NCBI GenBank assembly: GCA_029268265.1
Contig: JAJUGH010000003.1
Coordinates: 1 to 36,033, forward strand
DNA: 36,033 bases
Reading direction: 5' to 3'
DNA from: Alcaligenaceae bacterium
GTDB taxonomy: Bacteria; Pseudomonadota; Gammaproteobacteria; Burkholderiales; Burkholderiaceae_B
Shown here: in pieces, positions 28,869 to 36,033 of the stretch
How the letters are laid out: each line of letters opens with the position of its first letter
Numbering within the stretch: position 1 is the first letter of the stretch
The notes under the pieces: generated by a model
Told to the model about the DNA's origin: nothing
Database searches by the model: none
Seen by the model: the letters and a program-made list of their open reading frames with translations, nothing else
Position numbers and translations under genes: made by a program

Positions 28869-29704
28869 TGGATCAAGGCCCGATCTGGATGATCGGAGAC
28901 CTGCAAGGTTGCAACGACGCGCTGCAGCGCCTTCTGGACCATCCGGAAGTCGCTGCAGACCCCCGGGCACGTTTCTGGTTCGCCGGCGACCTGATCAACC
29001 GCGGCCCCGACTCGCTGCGGACATTACGTAGCGTCATGTCGCTGGGCGAGCGCGCGACCTGCGTGCTCGGCAATCACGATTTTCACCTCCTTGCGGTGGC
29101 TGCCGGCGTGAAGCGGCCGGGCAAATCCGACACGTTCCAGGACATACTGGCCGCCCCGGACGCCGACGGCATCATCGACTGGCTTCGGCATCGGCCGCTC
29201 ATGCACCGTGCTCACGGGCATATCCTGGTGCATGCCGGGATTCTCGCGCCATGGTCCGCCGAGGAAGCCATGGCGCTGGCGCGCGAGGTCGAAACGGCGC
29301 TACGCGGCCCGCGATGGAAGACGGCGCTGGAGAAAATCTACGGCAACGAGCCGGATTACTGGCACCCCGGGCTGGACAACGGCAAGCGCCTGCGCGTGAT
29401 CGTGAATGCGATGACCCGCATGCGCATGTGCACCCGTGATGGCCGGATGGACTTTTCGCACAAGGATGCACCTGCGGTCCATGGCGATCTCGTTCCGTGG
29501 TTTGACATACCGGGCCGTGCAATCGAGAACGAGACAATCGTCTTCGGACATTGGTCCACCTTGGGACTGATGATCCGGCCAGACGCCATCTGTCTGGATA
29601 CCGGTTGCGTATGGGGCCGTCAGCTCACGGCCCTGCGCCTGCACGATCACAAGCTGGTGCAGGTCAGCTGCCCGCAGTTCAAGGCTCCGGCCGCTGCGCA
29701 TTGA
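28865..29704 (+). CDS. apaH: Symmetrical bis(5'-nucleosyl)-tetraphosphatase
   Basis: 279 residues from ATG 28865, which overlaps the lptG stop; ATG 28868 one codon later is equally possible. It hydrolyses Ap4A to two ADP and also acts on Np4-capped RNA. The metallophosphatase motifs are GDLQGC (11-16), [10 protein letters not shown] (about 41-50), GNHDFHLL (about 70) and HAGI. The C-terminal FGHWSTLGL and CLDTGCVWG match ApaH specifically. It ends inside the convergent PlsC-like gene: the two reading frames share 26 bp (29679-29704), with no terminator between. Confidence 0.97.
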   Translation: MMDQGPIWMIGDLQGCNDALQRLLDHPEVAADPRARFWFAGDLINRGPDSLRTLRSVMSLGERATCVLGNHDFHLLAVAAGVKRPGKSDTFQDILAAPDADGIIDWLRHRPLMHRAHGHILVHAGILAPWSAEEAMALAREVETALRGPRWKTALEKIYGNEPDYWHPGLDNGKRLRVIVNAMTRMRMCTRDGRMDFSHKDAPAVHGDLVPWFDIPGRAIENETIVFGHWSTLGLMIRPDAICLDTGCVWGRQLTALRLHDHKLVQVSCPQFKAPAAAH

Positions 29705-30443
29705 CGCGCACGATTTTCCTGATGGCTTCTTCCGATTTCGCCGCTACACCCACCCTTCCCAGCGTGGCGCACTCCTCGGCTGTAATGACCGGGCAGAAAA
29801 CCATTTCGACCTCCGTGCCGGTCGTGGTCAGCAGGTTCCACAAATTATGTACGAGCGTCTGTTCGCCGACGAAGGCGTAGCGGCTGGTACGCCGGCCGCG
29901 ATGTAGAAACATCAGGGCCACGGGTTGAACGTCCACCCCCGCCCTAACGGCAGGCTCGAACAGGCTGGTATGGAACGGGGCCACGTCCATACCTTCGGAT
30001 GTCGTGCCCTCCGGAAACAGGCCGACGGCCTCTCCGCGCGCAAAGCGCTCATTCATCTGATGCCCGACCGCGCGCACCGCATGCCGACGGCCGCGTTCGA
30101 TGAACAGCGTACCGGCTCCCGCGACCAGCCAGCCGACGAGCGGCCACTTGCGTATATCACTCTTGGCGATGAAAGAGGTGGCTCGCACACTGTCGAGCAC
30201 GAAAATGTCCACCCATGAAACATGGTTGGCGACCCAGAGGACGGCGGTGTCCAGCACGGGTTCACCGCGGCAGCGCAGGCGCACGCCGCAGCAAGCCATC
30301 AGTACACGCGACCAATGCTTGATCGCCCGCTGGCGCGCCTGCAGCCTGAGCATGGGGAACACCACCATAACGGTGAACAGGCCCCCAAGGCCCCATGCCA
30401 GGACGATCACCAGCCGGAAAGGAAAGAGAAGGAATCCCGCCAC
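29679..30443 (-). CDS. PlsC-like lysophospholipid acyltransferase
   Basis: 254 residues from a GTG start at 30443, one base after the ruvX stop. A hydrophobic N-terminus (about 5-30) anchors it in the membrane. The acyltransferase motifs are NHVSWVDIF (NHxxxxD, catalytic His and Asp), [24 protein letters not shown] and FPEGTTSEG. It probably acylates lysophosphatidic acid or a related lysophospholipid with acyl-ACP or acyl-CoA. PlsC paralogues such as OlsA share these motifs, so substrate is not settled. The C-terminal 8 codons overlap apaH on the opposite strand. Confidence 0.93.
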   Translation of the reverse strand: MAGFLLFPFRLVIVLAWGLGGLFTVMVVFPMLRLQARQRAIKHWSRVLMACCGVRLRCRGEPVLDTAVLWVANHVSWVDIFVLDSVRATSFIAKSDIRKWPLVGWLVAGAGTLFIERGRRHAVRAVGHQMNERFARGEAVGLFPEGTTSEGMDVAPFHTSLFEPAVRAGVDVQPVALMFLHRGRRTSRYAFVGEQTLVHNLWNLLTTTGTEVEMVFCPVITAEECATLGRVGVAAKSEEAIRKIVRVNAQRPEP

Positions 30444-30444
30444 G

Positions 30445-30858
30445 TCAGCTGTGCCCGGCGCCTTCTGCCTGCTTCGCGTCGAGGTAACGCTGAAGGATCA
30501 GCGCGGCGGCCACCGCATCATCGTCATCATTGTTGCCGAGCAGCTCCTGCGCCTCGACGCTGGTACCGCGCTCGTCCACCAATTCCACCGCCAGCCCAAA
30601 ACGCCCATGCAGCTGATTCGCGAAGCGTTTGCATCGCAGGGTGGCGTATTGCTCGCCGCCTTCTGTGGTGAGCGGCAGGCCCACGACGAGACGGTCGGGC
30701 TCCCATGCCTGCAACACCTCGGCGATTTCCCGAAAGCGCTGCTCTCGGGTGATCGGGCGCAGGATCTTGAGCGGCCGGGCGCGGCCAGTAAGGGTATTGC
30801 CAATGGCCACGCCGATCTTCTTCAAGCCGTAGTCGAACGCCACCACGGTTTCAGGCAT
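30445..30858 (-). CDS. ruvX: Putative Holliday junction resolvase/pre-16S rRNA nuclease YqgF
   Basis: 137 residues from ATG 30858, which lies inside the last codons of yqgE (8-bp overlap). It has the RNase H-like fold: first acidic residue in FDYGLKKIGVAIGN, then RLVVGLPLTTEG, then LVDERGTSVEAQELL, and DDDDAVAAALILQRYL carrying the last acidic residue. YqgF is essential in E. coli and acts in maturing the 16S rRNA 5' end. The yqgE-ruvX pair is conserved across proteobacteria; longer in-frame starts are ruled out by that overlap and by family length. Confidence 0.96.
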   Translation of the reverse strand: MPETVVAFDYGLKKIGVAIGNTLTGRARPLKILRPITREQRFREIAEVLQAWEPDRLVVGLPLTTEGGEQYATLRCKRFANQLHGRFGLAVELVDERGTSVEAQELLGNNDDDDAVAAALILQRYLDAKQAEGAGHS

Positions 30859-31438
30859 GGCCGGCGTCACCTGAGAGCATGACGGAACTTTCGATGCCCA
30901 ATTGCGCCAGCGCGGCGTCGTATCGCTGTTCCGGCGGCATGTCGAAGATGATCTGGTTGGTCGCTGCCACGTTAAGCCATGCATTCTGGGACATTTCTTC
31001 TTCGAGCTGCCCCGCACCCCACCCGGCATAGCCGAGCGTAATCAGCATTTGATCAGGCCCCTTGCCCACCGCGACATCCTGCAATACGTCCCGCGAGGTG
31101 GTCAGTGCGATATCGCCCAGCTGAATGCTGGATCCATAACCTTTTGGCGGCATGTGCAGCACGAAGCCGCGGTCGGTCTGGACCGGGCCGCCGAAGAAAA
31201 CCGGTGCCTCCTGCTGGGCGCCGATTTCCAGCGACAGCGGAAGCTCGAGACGTTTGAGGAGGTCGCCCACCGTGAGATCGGTGGGTCGGTTGATCACCAG
31301 CCCGAGCGCGCCCTGGTCGGTGTGTTCGCAGATGTAAATCACTGTATTGGCCAGGCTGCCCATCACCTTGCCAGGCATGGCAAGCAGCAACTGCTTCGAC
31401 AAGTCGACGATGGGTTCGGTTTGCTTGGTGTCATTCAT
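30851..31438 (-). CDS. YqgE/AlgH family protein (UPF0301)
   Basis: 195 residues; a cytosolic alpha/beta protein with no known enzymatic activity. Diagnostic stretches are LLLAMPGKVMGSLANTVIYICEH, GALGLVINRPTDLTVGDLL, VFFGGPVQTDRGFVLH, ALTTSRDVLQDVAVGKGPDQ and LGYAGWGAGQLEEEM followed by NAWL. The name AlgH comes from a proposed link with alginate regulation in Pseudomonas, which is not established for this group. It overlaps ruvX and follows the rubredoxin gene by 40 bases. Confidence 0.95.
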   Translation of the reverse strand: MNDTKQTEPIVDLSKQLLLAMPGKVMGSLANTVIYICEHTDQGALGLVINRPTDLTVGDLLKRLELPLSLEIGAQQEAPVFFGGPVQTDRGFVLHMPPKGYGSSIQLGDIALTTSRDVLQDVAVGKGPDQMLITLGYAGWGAGQLEEEMSQNAWLNVAATNQIIFDMPPEQRYDAALAQLGIESSVMLSGDAGHA

Positions 31439-31478
31439 GGCTCACCCCCTGGGCTGTGTACAGCGACATCAGCACGAA

Positions 31479-31643
31479 TCAGACCTCGATGAGTTCAAAG
31501 TCTTCCTTGCGCGCGCCGCATTCCGGGCATACCCAGTTGGGCGGGACGTCTTCCCACCGGGTGCCGGGGGCGATGCCTTCCTCCGGCAGTCCGGCTTCCT
31601 CATCATATATCCATCCACAAATCAAACACATCCAGGTTCGCAT
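31479..31643 (-). CDS. Rubredoxin
   Basis: A 54-residue gene (ATG 31643, TGA 31479-31481), easily missed because of its size. It binds one Fe through C6 and C9 (MCLICGWIYDEEAG) and C39 and C42 (WVCPECGARKEDFELIE), with the conserved PGTRWEDVPPNW between, so all rubredoxin core features are present. It carries single electrons, for example to alkane hydroxylases or in oxidative-stress reduction; its partner is not in the window. The sequence after C42 (GARKEDFELIE) is typical of AlkG-like two-terminal type domains. It is divergent from the thiD-like gene; in many betaproteobacteria rubredoxin lies near thiD or hemL, as here. Confidence 0.95.
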   Translation of the reverse strand: MRTWMCLICGWIYDEEAGLPEEGIAPGTRWEDVPPNWVCPECGARKEDFELIEV

Positions 31644-31735
31644 GATTCCGTTGCTCGCTTAAGAGTGAAGCCGTGCGCTGCCGGCATGGCTTCCTATAGA
31701 ATTGGGGCCAATCTTACTAGACCCAAGGGTTCATC

Positions 31736-32533
31736 GTGTCTGCAGCGTTCGTGCCCACCGTAATGATCTTCGGGCCATTCGACCCCAGTGGTTCAACCAG
31801 TCTGCCCGCGGACGCCATCACCTGCGCCGGCCTCGGCTGCCATCCGCTCGCGGTTCTGACCGGCAATCTCGTACAGGATACCGCCGGTACCGAGACCATC
31901 GAGGCAATAACCCCTGAGCTGATGGATGATCAGGCACGCTGTCTTCTTGAAGACATGCCGGTGCATGCCATCAAGACCGGTCCGCTTTATACAACGGAAT
32001 CGGTGAGCGTACTCGCCCAGATTGCGGCCGACTACAGCCAAATTCCGCTGGTGGTCAACCTCCAGCGCGTAGCTGACCTCTCTCTCGAAGAGGAACTGGA
32101 CTCGGAAGATACCGAGGCGGCGCTGCTTGAACTGGTATTGCCACAGACCGATCTGGTGGTGACTGATCGGGCGCTGCTGCAGCAGTGGCAATCCCATGGC
32201 CTCCTTCCAGGCGAAACGCTTGAAGACGCCATGGAGGCATTGCTCGGATATGGTGCGAGCGCGCTGTTGATCTCCGGTGTCTCCGGCATCGGGCCAAAGC
32301 GCAGTTTCCTGCTTCGCGATGAGCTGGGACAGACGGCGAACTGGGCAGACGCTTCAGACGCAGCCGTACTGGGCTCGGACAGCCTGCTTGCCACGGCCAT
32401 TGCCTCAGAGCTGGCGCGGGGCGGCGAGATCCCACCGGCAGTCGCTCATGGCATCGATGTGGTGAACCGCATGGCGGCCCGTACCTTCCAGCCGGGAATG
32501 GGCGCCCGCATCTTCAATCGGAGTCGCATGTGA
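31736..32533 (+). CDS. ThiD-like hydroxymethylpyrimidine (phosphate) kinase, active site degenerate
   Basis: 265 residues with a GTG start at 31736 preceded by AAGGG. The ribokinase-like ThiD fold is recognisable by order: FGPFDPSGSTSLPADAITCAGLGCHPLAVLTG at the N-terminus, VQDTAGTETIEA, then HAIKTGPLYTTESVSVLAQ, and a C-terminal helix region LLATAIASELARGGEIPPAV. Key residues differ from active ThiD. The GTGC(T/S)L anion-hole loop with its catalytic Cys reads G213-S-D-S216-LL; the nucleotide/substrate motif DSGGGAGIQAD reads DPSGSTSLPAD; and the VVLDPVM segment reads VVNLQRV. I therefore doubt that it phosphorylates HMP. It overlaps the thiE-like gene by GTGA, so it is probably still tied to thiamine synthesis or salvage, perhaps as a regulator or binding protein (inference). 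Confidence 0.85.
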   Translation: MSAAFVPTVMIFGPFDPSGSTSLPADAITCAGLGCHPLAVLTGNLVQDTAGTETIEAITPELMDDQARCLLEDMPVHAIKTGPLYTTESVSVLAQIAADYSQIPLVVNLQRVADLSLEEELDSEDTEAALLELVLPQTDLVVTDRALLQQWQSHGLLPGETLEDAMEALLGYGASALLISGVSGIGPKRSFLLRDELGQTANWADASDAAVLGSDSLLATAIASELARGGEIPPAVAHGIDVVNRMAARTFQPGMGARIFNRSRM

Positions 32534-33180
32534 CCGAAGATCTTCGCTTTCCTCGCGGCCTTTACGGCATTTCTCCGGAGTGGGATGACACCAACAGGCT
32601 GCTGGCCGCCATCGAGGCCGCAGCCGCCGGCGGCATGACGGCTTTTCAATGGCGCCGCAAGACCGCCACAGCGGATGAGGGGGTCAAACAGGCGCGCCTG
32701 GTGGTGGAGCGGTGTCGCGAACTGGGCGTGGTGAGCATCATCAACGACGACTGGCGGCTTGCCGCTCTGGTGAATGCCGACGGGGTGCACCTGGGCCGCG
32801 ACGATGGCGGGCTAACCGAGGCCCGCGTCGCGATGGGGCCGGATCGGATCATCGGCTGCTCCTGCTATAACGAGCCCGCGCTCGCGGAACTGGCCATGGC
32901 GGCCGAAGCCGACTACGTGGCATTCGGAGCAATGTATCCCTCCAGCATCAAGCCCGACGCGGTACGGGCACTACCCGAGCATCTGCAGGAAGGTAGTCGA
33001 ATCGTGGCTTCCGCAGGCCCCAGGCCGCGCCCGGCGGTCGTGGCCATTGGCGGCATCACGCCGGAAAATGCGGCGGCGGTCGTCGCGGCGGGTGCAGACA
33101 GCATCGCAGTGATAAGTGGGCTGTTTCAGGCCCCTGACATCGAATCGGCAGCCCGCCGTCTCGCGGCGCTATTTGGCTGA
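32530..33180 (+). CDS. Thiamine phosphate synthase (ThiE family)
   Basis: 216 residues, GTG start at 32530 overlapping the thiD-like stop by GTGA. It should couple HMP pyrophosphate and thiazole phosphate to thiamine phosphate. TIM-barrel motifs present: QWRRKTATADE (pyrophosphate-binding R-K), IINDDWRLA, GVHLGRDDGG, GCSCYNEPAL, YVAFGAMYPSSIKPDA and VAIGGITPENAAAVVAAGADSIAVISGLF. The N-terminal substrate loop begins LYGISPEW, close to family LYxITP. No other thiamine genes (thiC, thiG, thiM) and no THI-box riboswitch are seen near it. Confidence 0.9.
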   Translation: MTEDLRFPRGLYGISPEWDDTNRLLAAIEAAAAGGMTAFQWRRKTATADEGVKQARLVVERCRELGVVSIINDDWRLAALVNADGVHLGRDDGGLTEARVAMGPDRIIGCSCYNEPALAELAMAAEADYVAFGAMYPSSIKPDAVRALPEHLQEGSRIVASAGPRPRPAVVAIGGITPENAAAVVAAGADSIAVISGLFQAPDIESAARRLAALFG

Positions 33181-33258
33181 TGGTCTATCATACGGCGGTC
33201 GGCGGGGCACGAGCCTCACGCCGGATTCGCCTGCATATCCCTATCGAACGAGCACGAC

Positions 33259-34545
33259 ATGTCCCGTAATTCCGAATTATTCGACCGCGCCTGCAAAACC
33301 ATTCCCGGCGGAGTGAATTCTCCTGTACGGGCATTCCGTTCGGTGGGAGGCACGCCGCGTTTCATCGAGCGCGCCAAGGGCGCACACGTGTGGGATGCCG
33401 ACGGCAAGCGCTATATCGACTACGTGGGTTCGTGGGGACCGGCGATTCTCGGCCATGCCCATCCGGAAGTCATCAGCGCGGTGCAAAAGGCCGCAGAGAA
33501 CGGCTTGTCATTCGGCGCGCCCACCGAGGCCGAGATCGAAATCGCCGAGGCCATCGTGGCACGCATTCCTTCAATGGAGCAAGTGCGGCTGGTCAGCTCC
33601 GGCACCGAAGCCACGATGTCCGCCATTCGCCTGGCTCGCGGTTACACCGGGCGCTCACGCATCATCAAATTCGAAGGCTGCTATCACGGCCATGCCGACA
33701 GCCTGCTGGTCAAGGCCGGCTCGGGAATGCTCACTTTCGGCAATCCCACATCCGCCGGCGTACCGGCCGAATTCGTCAAGCACACGCTCGTACTGGATTT
33801 CAATGACCTTGATGCCGTTGCAGCAGCATTCAAGCAGTACCCAGACGACATCGCCTGCATCATCGTGGAGCCCATCGCGGGCAACATGAATCTGGTGAAG
33901 CCGCGCGACGGTTTCCTCGAAGGCCTGCGCGAGCTATGCAGCCGCCATGGCGCCATGCTGATTTTCGACGAAGTCATGACCGGCTTCCGCGTCGGCCCGC
34001 AAGGGGTGCAAGGCCTCACCGGCGTCCAACCCGACATCACCACGCTGGCGAAGGTGATCGGCGGGGGCATGCCGGTCGGCGCGTTTGGCGGACGGGCCGA
34101 AATCATGAACCACATCGCGCCATTGGGCGGCGTCTATCAGGCGGGCACGCTGTCGGGCAACCCGGTAGCCGTGGCCGCCGGACTCACCACCTTGCGCCTG
34201 CTCGGCCAGCCCGGTTTCTACGAGAACCTGGGAGAACGGTCCGCGCAGCTGGCCCAGGGCCTGCAGGAACGGGCCCGCGCCGCAGGCATCCCGTTCAGTG
34301 CCGATTCGGTGGGAGGCATGTTTGGTCTGTACTTCCGCGACGCGGTGCCGACCTCATTCGCAGAGGTTTCCGAGTGCGACGTGCAGCTCTTCAATCGCTT
34401 CTTCCACGGCATGCTCGAACAAGGTGTGCACTTTGCGCCGTCCGCCTTCGAGGCCGGATTCGTGTCGGGCGCCCATGATGCCGCGCTCATCGACGAGACG
34501 CTGGACATCGCGGCCCAGGTGTTCGCGTCGCTGAAGGCAGGCTGA
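33259..34545 (+). CDS. hemL: Glutamate-1-semialdehyde 2,1-aminomutase
   Basis: 428 residues. A PLP enzyme making 5-aminolevulinate, the first committed heme precursor, in the C5 pathway. Family marks: [14 protein letters not shown] near the start, [29 protein letters not shown] for the PLP phosphate, [23 protein letters not shown] and the Schiff-base lysine K265 in [18 protein letters not shown]. The C5 pathway is standard in betaproteobacteria. The ribosome-binding site is weak (ACGAG). It follows the thiE-like gene by 78 bp, in which only a lone TATCAT (33186-33191) hints at a promoter. Confidence 0.98.
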   Translation: MSRNSELFDRACKTIPGGVNSPVRAFRSVGGTPRFIERAKGAHVWDADGKRYIDYVGSWGPAILGHAHPEVISAVQKAAENGLSFGAPTEAEIEIAEAIVARIPSMEQVRLVSSGTEATMSAIRLARGYTGRSRIIKFEGCYHGHADSLLVKAGSGMLTFGNPTSAGVPAEFVKHTLVLDFNDLDAVAAAFKQYPDDIACIIVEPIAGNMNLVKPRDGFLEGLRELCSRHGAMLIFDEVMTGFRVGPQGVQGLTGVQPDITTLAKVIGGGMPVGAFGGRAEIMNHIAPLGGVYQAGTLSGNPVAVAAGLTTLRLLGQPGFYENLGERSAQLAQGLQERARAAGIPFSADSVGGMFGLYFRDAVPTSFAEVSECDVQLFNRFFHGMLEQGVHFAPSAFEAGFVSGAHDAALIDETLDIAAQVFASLKAG

Positions 34546-34620
34546 CGCGCCGGCACGCGGCAGGGGCATGCCAAGCATGCAGCAGTTGCTCCAGTAACGG
34601 CTGCGCAGGCACTACGCCAA

Positions 34621-34645
34621 GGCAGGAAATTGCGAATTTCCTGCC
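34621..34645. repeat. Perfect 10-bp dyad upstream of the MarR gene
   Basis: GGCAGGAAAT (34621-34630) and ATTTCCTGCC (34636-34645) surround TGCGA. It lies 81 bp before the MarR start. The sequence TGCGAATTTC within it recurs as TGCGAATATC at 34661-34670, exactly 30 bp on. No T run follows, so it is not a normal terminator. A DNA operator is the more likely reading. The rest of 34546-34725 holds only a small hairpin GCATGC-CAA-GCATGC (34566-34580). Confidence 0.5.
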
Positions 34646-34693
34646 AAACATCAAAGCGCCTGCGAATATCGATACCTAAACTGTGCGGATCCC

Positions 34694-34707
34694 GCCGGAA
34701 TTCCGGC
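34694..34707. promoter_or_regulatory. Perfect 14-bp palindrome before MarR gene
   Basis: GCCGGAATTCCGGC is fully self-complementary and sits 18 bases before ATG 34726, downstream of a TAAACT (34677-34682) that could be a -10. The position suits an autoregulatory operator, but a chance palindrome in GC-rich DNA cannot be excluded. Confidence 0.35.
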
Positions 34708-34725
34708 TCATGGAGACAGGTCCGC

Positions 34726-35241
34726 ATGAAAGACTCCAATAACATTGGCCTGGTCAATGCAGCACATCCCGACCGGGAGAGTTGGGCAAGGCCCGACGAC
34801 AAGCTCGACCTCCGCCTATGGCTGCGACTGCTGACGTGCAGCACGCTGGTCGAAAACCGCCTGCGTACGCTGATGCGCAACGATTTCGCGATGACCCTTC
34901 CGCGCTTCGACCTCATGGCCCAGTTGGCCAGTGCGCCGCGCGGCATGAAGATGAGCGAGCTCTCGCGCAGCATGATGGTGACCAACGGCAATATCACCGG
35001 CATTGTCGACCAGCTCGAGCAGGAAGGCTATGTGGAACGCCAGAAGGTGGACACCGACCGCCGCAGCAGCCTGATCCGCCTGACGGCCGAAGGCAGACGT
35101 AAGTTCCGCGGCATGTCTCGCTCGTATCGCGCCTGGGTGGGCGAGTTATTCGAGCCTTTGTCCGAAGAAAGCCGACAGCAGTTGTTCAACTTGCTCGGCG
35201 AGCTCAAGGAAGCCGGCCGAAGCGCATCGACCCCAGCCTGA
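34726..35241 (+). CDS. MarR family transcriptional regulator
   Basis: 171 residues from ATG 34726, preceded by GGAGA and AGG at 34712-34720. Winged-helix core: RFDLMAQLASAPRGMKMSELSRSMMVTNGNITGIVDQLEQEGYVERQKVDTDRRSSLIRLTAEG, with recognition helix around MMVTNGNITGIVDQL and wing DTDRRSSLIRL. The first 25 residues are a polar, probably disordered tail. MarR proteins bind palindromic operators and are released by small phenolic or other ligands, often controlling a divergent gene. Here the neighbours hemL and argJ are housekeeping genes on the same strand, so the target is not obvious. Self-regulation through the dyads upstream is plausible. Confidence 0.93.
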   Translation: MKDSNNIGLVNAAHPDRESWARPDDKLDLRLWLRLLTCSTLVENRLRTLMRNDFAMTLPRFDLMAQLASAPRGMKMSELSRSMMVTNGNITGIVDQLEQEGYVERQKVDTDRRSSLIRLTAEGRRKFRGMSRSYRAWVGELFEPLSEESRQQLFNLLGELKEAGRSASTPA

Positions 35242-35284
35242 CAGGGCAGCAGCATGAATGAATGAGTGCCGTTGCACCCGCAAA

Positions 35285-35311
35285 CTGACCCGCGATGTGC
35301 TGGGATAGAAT
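35285..35311 (+). promoter_or_regulatory. Possible argJ promoter
   Basis: TAGAAT at 35306-35311 resembles a -10, with CTGACC at 35285-35290 as a weak -35 at a short 15-bp spacing. The region 35242-35343 between the MarR gene and argJ shows nothing else. Confidence 0.3.
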
Positions 35312-35343
35312 GAGCGTTTTCATCCCTCCGTTCGCATAGAAAG

Positions 35344-36033
35344 ATGGCCGTCAATCTTCATATTCCTGCGCAGTCTGAGATCTACGCCGTGCCTGGTATC
35401 GAAATCGGCACGACACAGGGCGGCATCCGCAAGGCCGGCCGCAAGGACGTCACGGTATTCCGCCTGGCCGAAGGCACCTCGGTGGCCGGTGTATTCACCA
35501 CCAACCGTTTCCGTGCTGCGCCGGTACAGGTCAGCGAACGCCATCTGGCGGCGGGTCGCGGAATACGCGCTCTGGTGGTCAACACCGGCAATGCCAACGC
35601 CGGCACCGGCGCGCCCGGCCTGCAGGCGGCGGAGCAAACGTGCCGGTCGCTGGCCGATCTTCTTCAGTTCGATGCGGAACAGGTGCTCCCGTTCTCCACC
35701 GGCGTCATCCTGGAGCCGCTACCCGTCGACAAACTCGTAGCCGCATTGCCGGCGGCAGTGGCCGATCTCGCGCCGGGCAACTGGTTTGATGCCGCCCACG
35801 GCATCATGACGACCGACACACAGCCGAAGATCGCCTCACGCCGCATCACGCTGGGCGACCATACGATCACCCTCACGGGCATCAGCAAGGGTGCGGGCAT
35901 GATTCGGCCGAACATGGCCACCATGCTCGGCTTTCTGGCCACCGACGCCGCGATCGCTCCCGAGCTTCTCGAATCGATGACGCGGCAGATCGCCGACCGC
36001 TCCTTCAACCGGATTACGGTCGACGGTGACACG
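35344..36033 (+). CDS. argJ: Bifunctional glutamate N-acetyltransferase/amino-acid acetyltransferase ArgJ (partial)
   Basis: The first 230 codons; runs off the right edge. It moves acetyl from N-acetylornithine to glutamate in arginine synthesis and may also use acetyl-CoA. Visible family stretches: [68 protein letters not shown] and [19 protein letters not shown]. The self-cleavage and catalytic nucleophile is T193 in MATMLGF, cleaving after Ala, so the beginning of the beta chain is included. The window ends within [14 protein letters not shown] just before ATG 35344 is a poor ribosome-binding site. Confidence 0.96.
   Translation, partial: MAVNLHIPAQSEIYAVPGIEIGTTQGGIRKAGRKDVTVFRLAEGTSVAGVFTTNRFRAAPVQVSERHLAAGRGIRALVVNTGNANAGTGAPGLQAAEQTCRSLADLLQFDAEQVLPFSTGVILEPLPVDKLVAALPAAVADLAPGNWFDAAHGIMTTDTQPKIASRRITLGDHTITLTGISKGAGMIRPNMATMLGFLATDAAIAPELLESMTRQIADRSFNRITVDGDT

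Noticed and set aside
33181-33258. Promoter or thiamine/heme control element before hemL
   Set aside because: Only a lone TATCAT is present, without a -35; no riboswitch-like structure was recognised.
34621-34645. Hairpin as intrinsic terminator of hemL
   Set aside because: The stem is strong but is followed by AAACATC, not a T run, on plus; on minus it is followed by TTGGCG with no gene to end.

Overview
The window reads as an ordinary chromosomal segment of a GC-rich betaproteobacterium, most likely Burkholderiales and probably Alcaligenaceae (Bordetella/Pusillimonas-like). This is inferred from the lysine/alanine-rich H1-like histone, the single-chain indolepyruvate oxidoreductase, the zinc-ribbon DUF3426 protein beside prmA, and the run mpl-yqiA-RNase II-tonB-like-aroE-mtgA. 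No rRNA, tRNA, CRISPR array, insertion sequence, integrase or phage gene was seen. Coding density is very high, with many 1-8 bp overlaps (ATGA, GTGA, TAAATG).

Layout. (a) 1-2300, minus: a Pat-like protein acetyltransferase with a degenerate acyl-CoA synthetase part, cut by the left edge and divergent from gltX (2396-3802). (b) 3803-8345: a lipoprotein and an Lrp/AsnC regulator on minus, divergent from a large indolepyruvate ferredoxin oxidoreductase. (c) 8390-13668: a terminator, then a near-consensus promoter with two candidate NrdR boxes 31 bp apart, nrdA, nrdB and an H1-like histone gene closed by a strong terminator. (d) 13735-14351: a yggT-family membrane protein, ending in a bidirectional terminator. 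(e) 14357-20504, minus: aroQ-accB-accC-prmA-DUF3426 protein-PfkB kinase-glycine-zipper lipoprotein, read right to left, with a TlpA-like thioredoxin gene (20594-21109) upstream. (f) 21253-29704, plus: mpl, yqiA-like esterase, RNase II-like, TonB-like, aroE, mtgA, lptG, apaH. This group covers peptidoglycan recycling and synthesis, LPS export, shikimate synthesis and nucleotide or RNA turnover. (g) 29679-31643, minus: rubredoxin, yqgE/algH, ruvX and a PlsC-like acyltransferase. (h) 31736-36033, plus: a thiD-like gene coupled to a thiE-like gene, hemL, a MarR regulator and the first 230 codons of argJ.

Most of the window is housekeeping biosynthesis, and I see no convincing new multi-gene system. 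The points most worth checking are: a ThiD-like protein that lacks the family's catalytic GTGC loop; a perfect 10-bp inverted repeat whose right arm covers the ribosome-binding region of the histone gene; the candidate NrdR operator pair; an acetyltransferase that seems to have lost part of its ATP-grasp domain; an RNase II homologue with His in the conserved SPxRxY motif; and symmetric sequences upstream of the lrp/ior pair, aroQ and the MarR gene.
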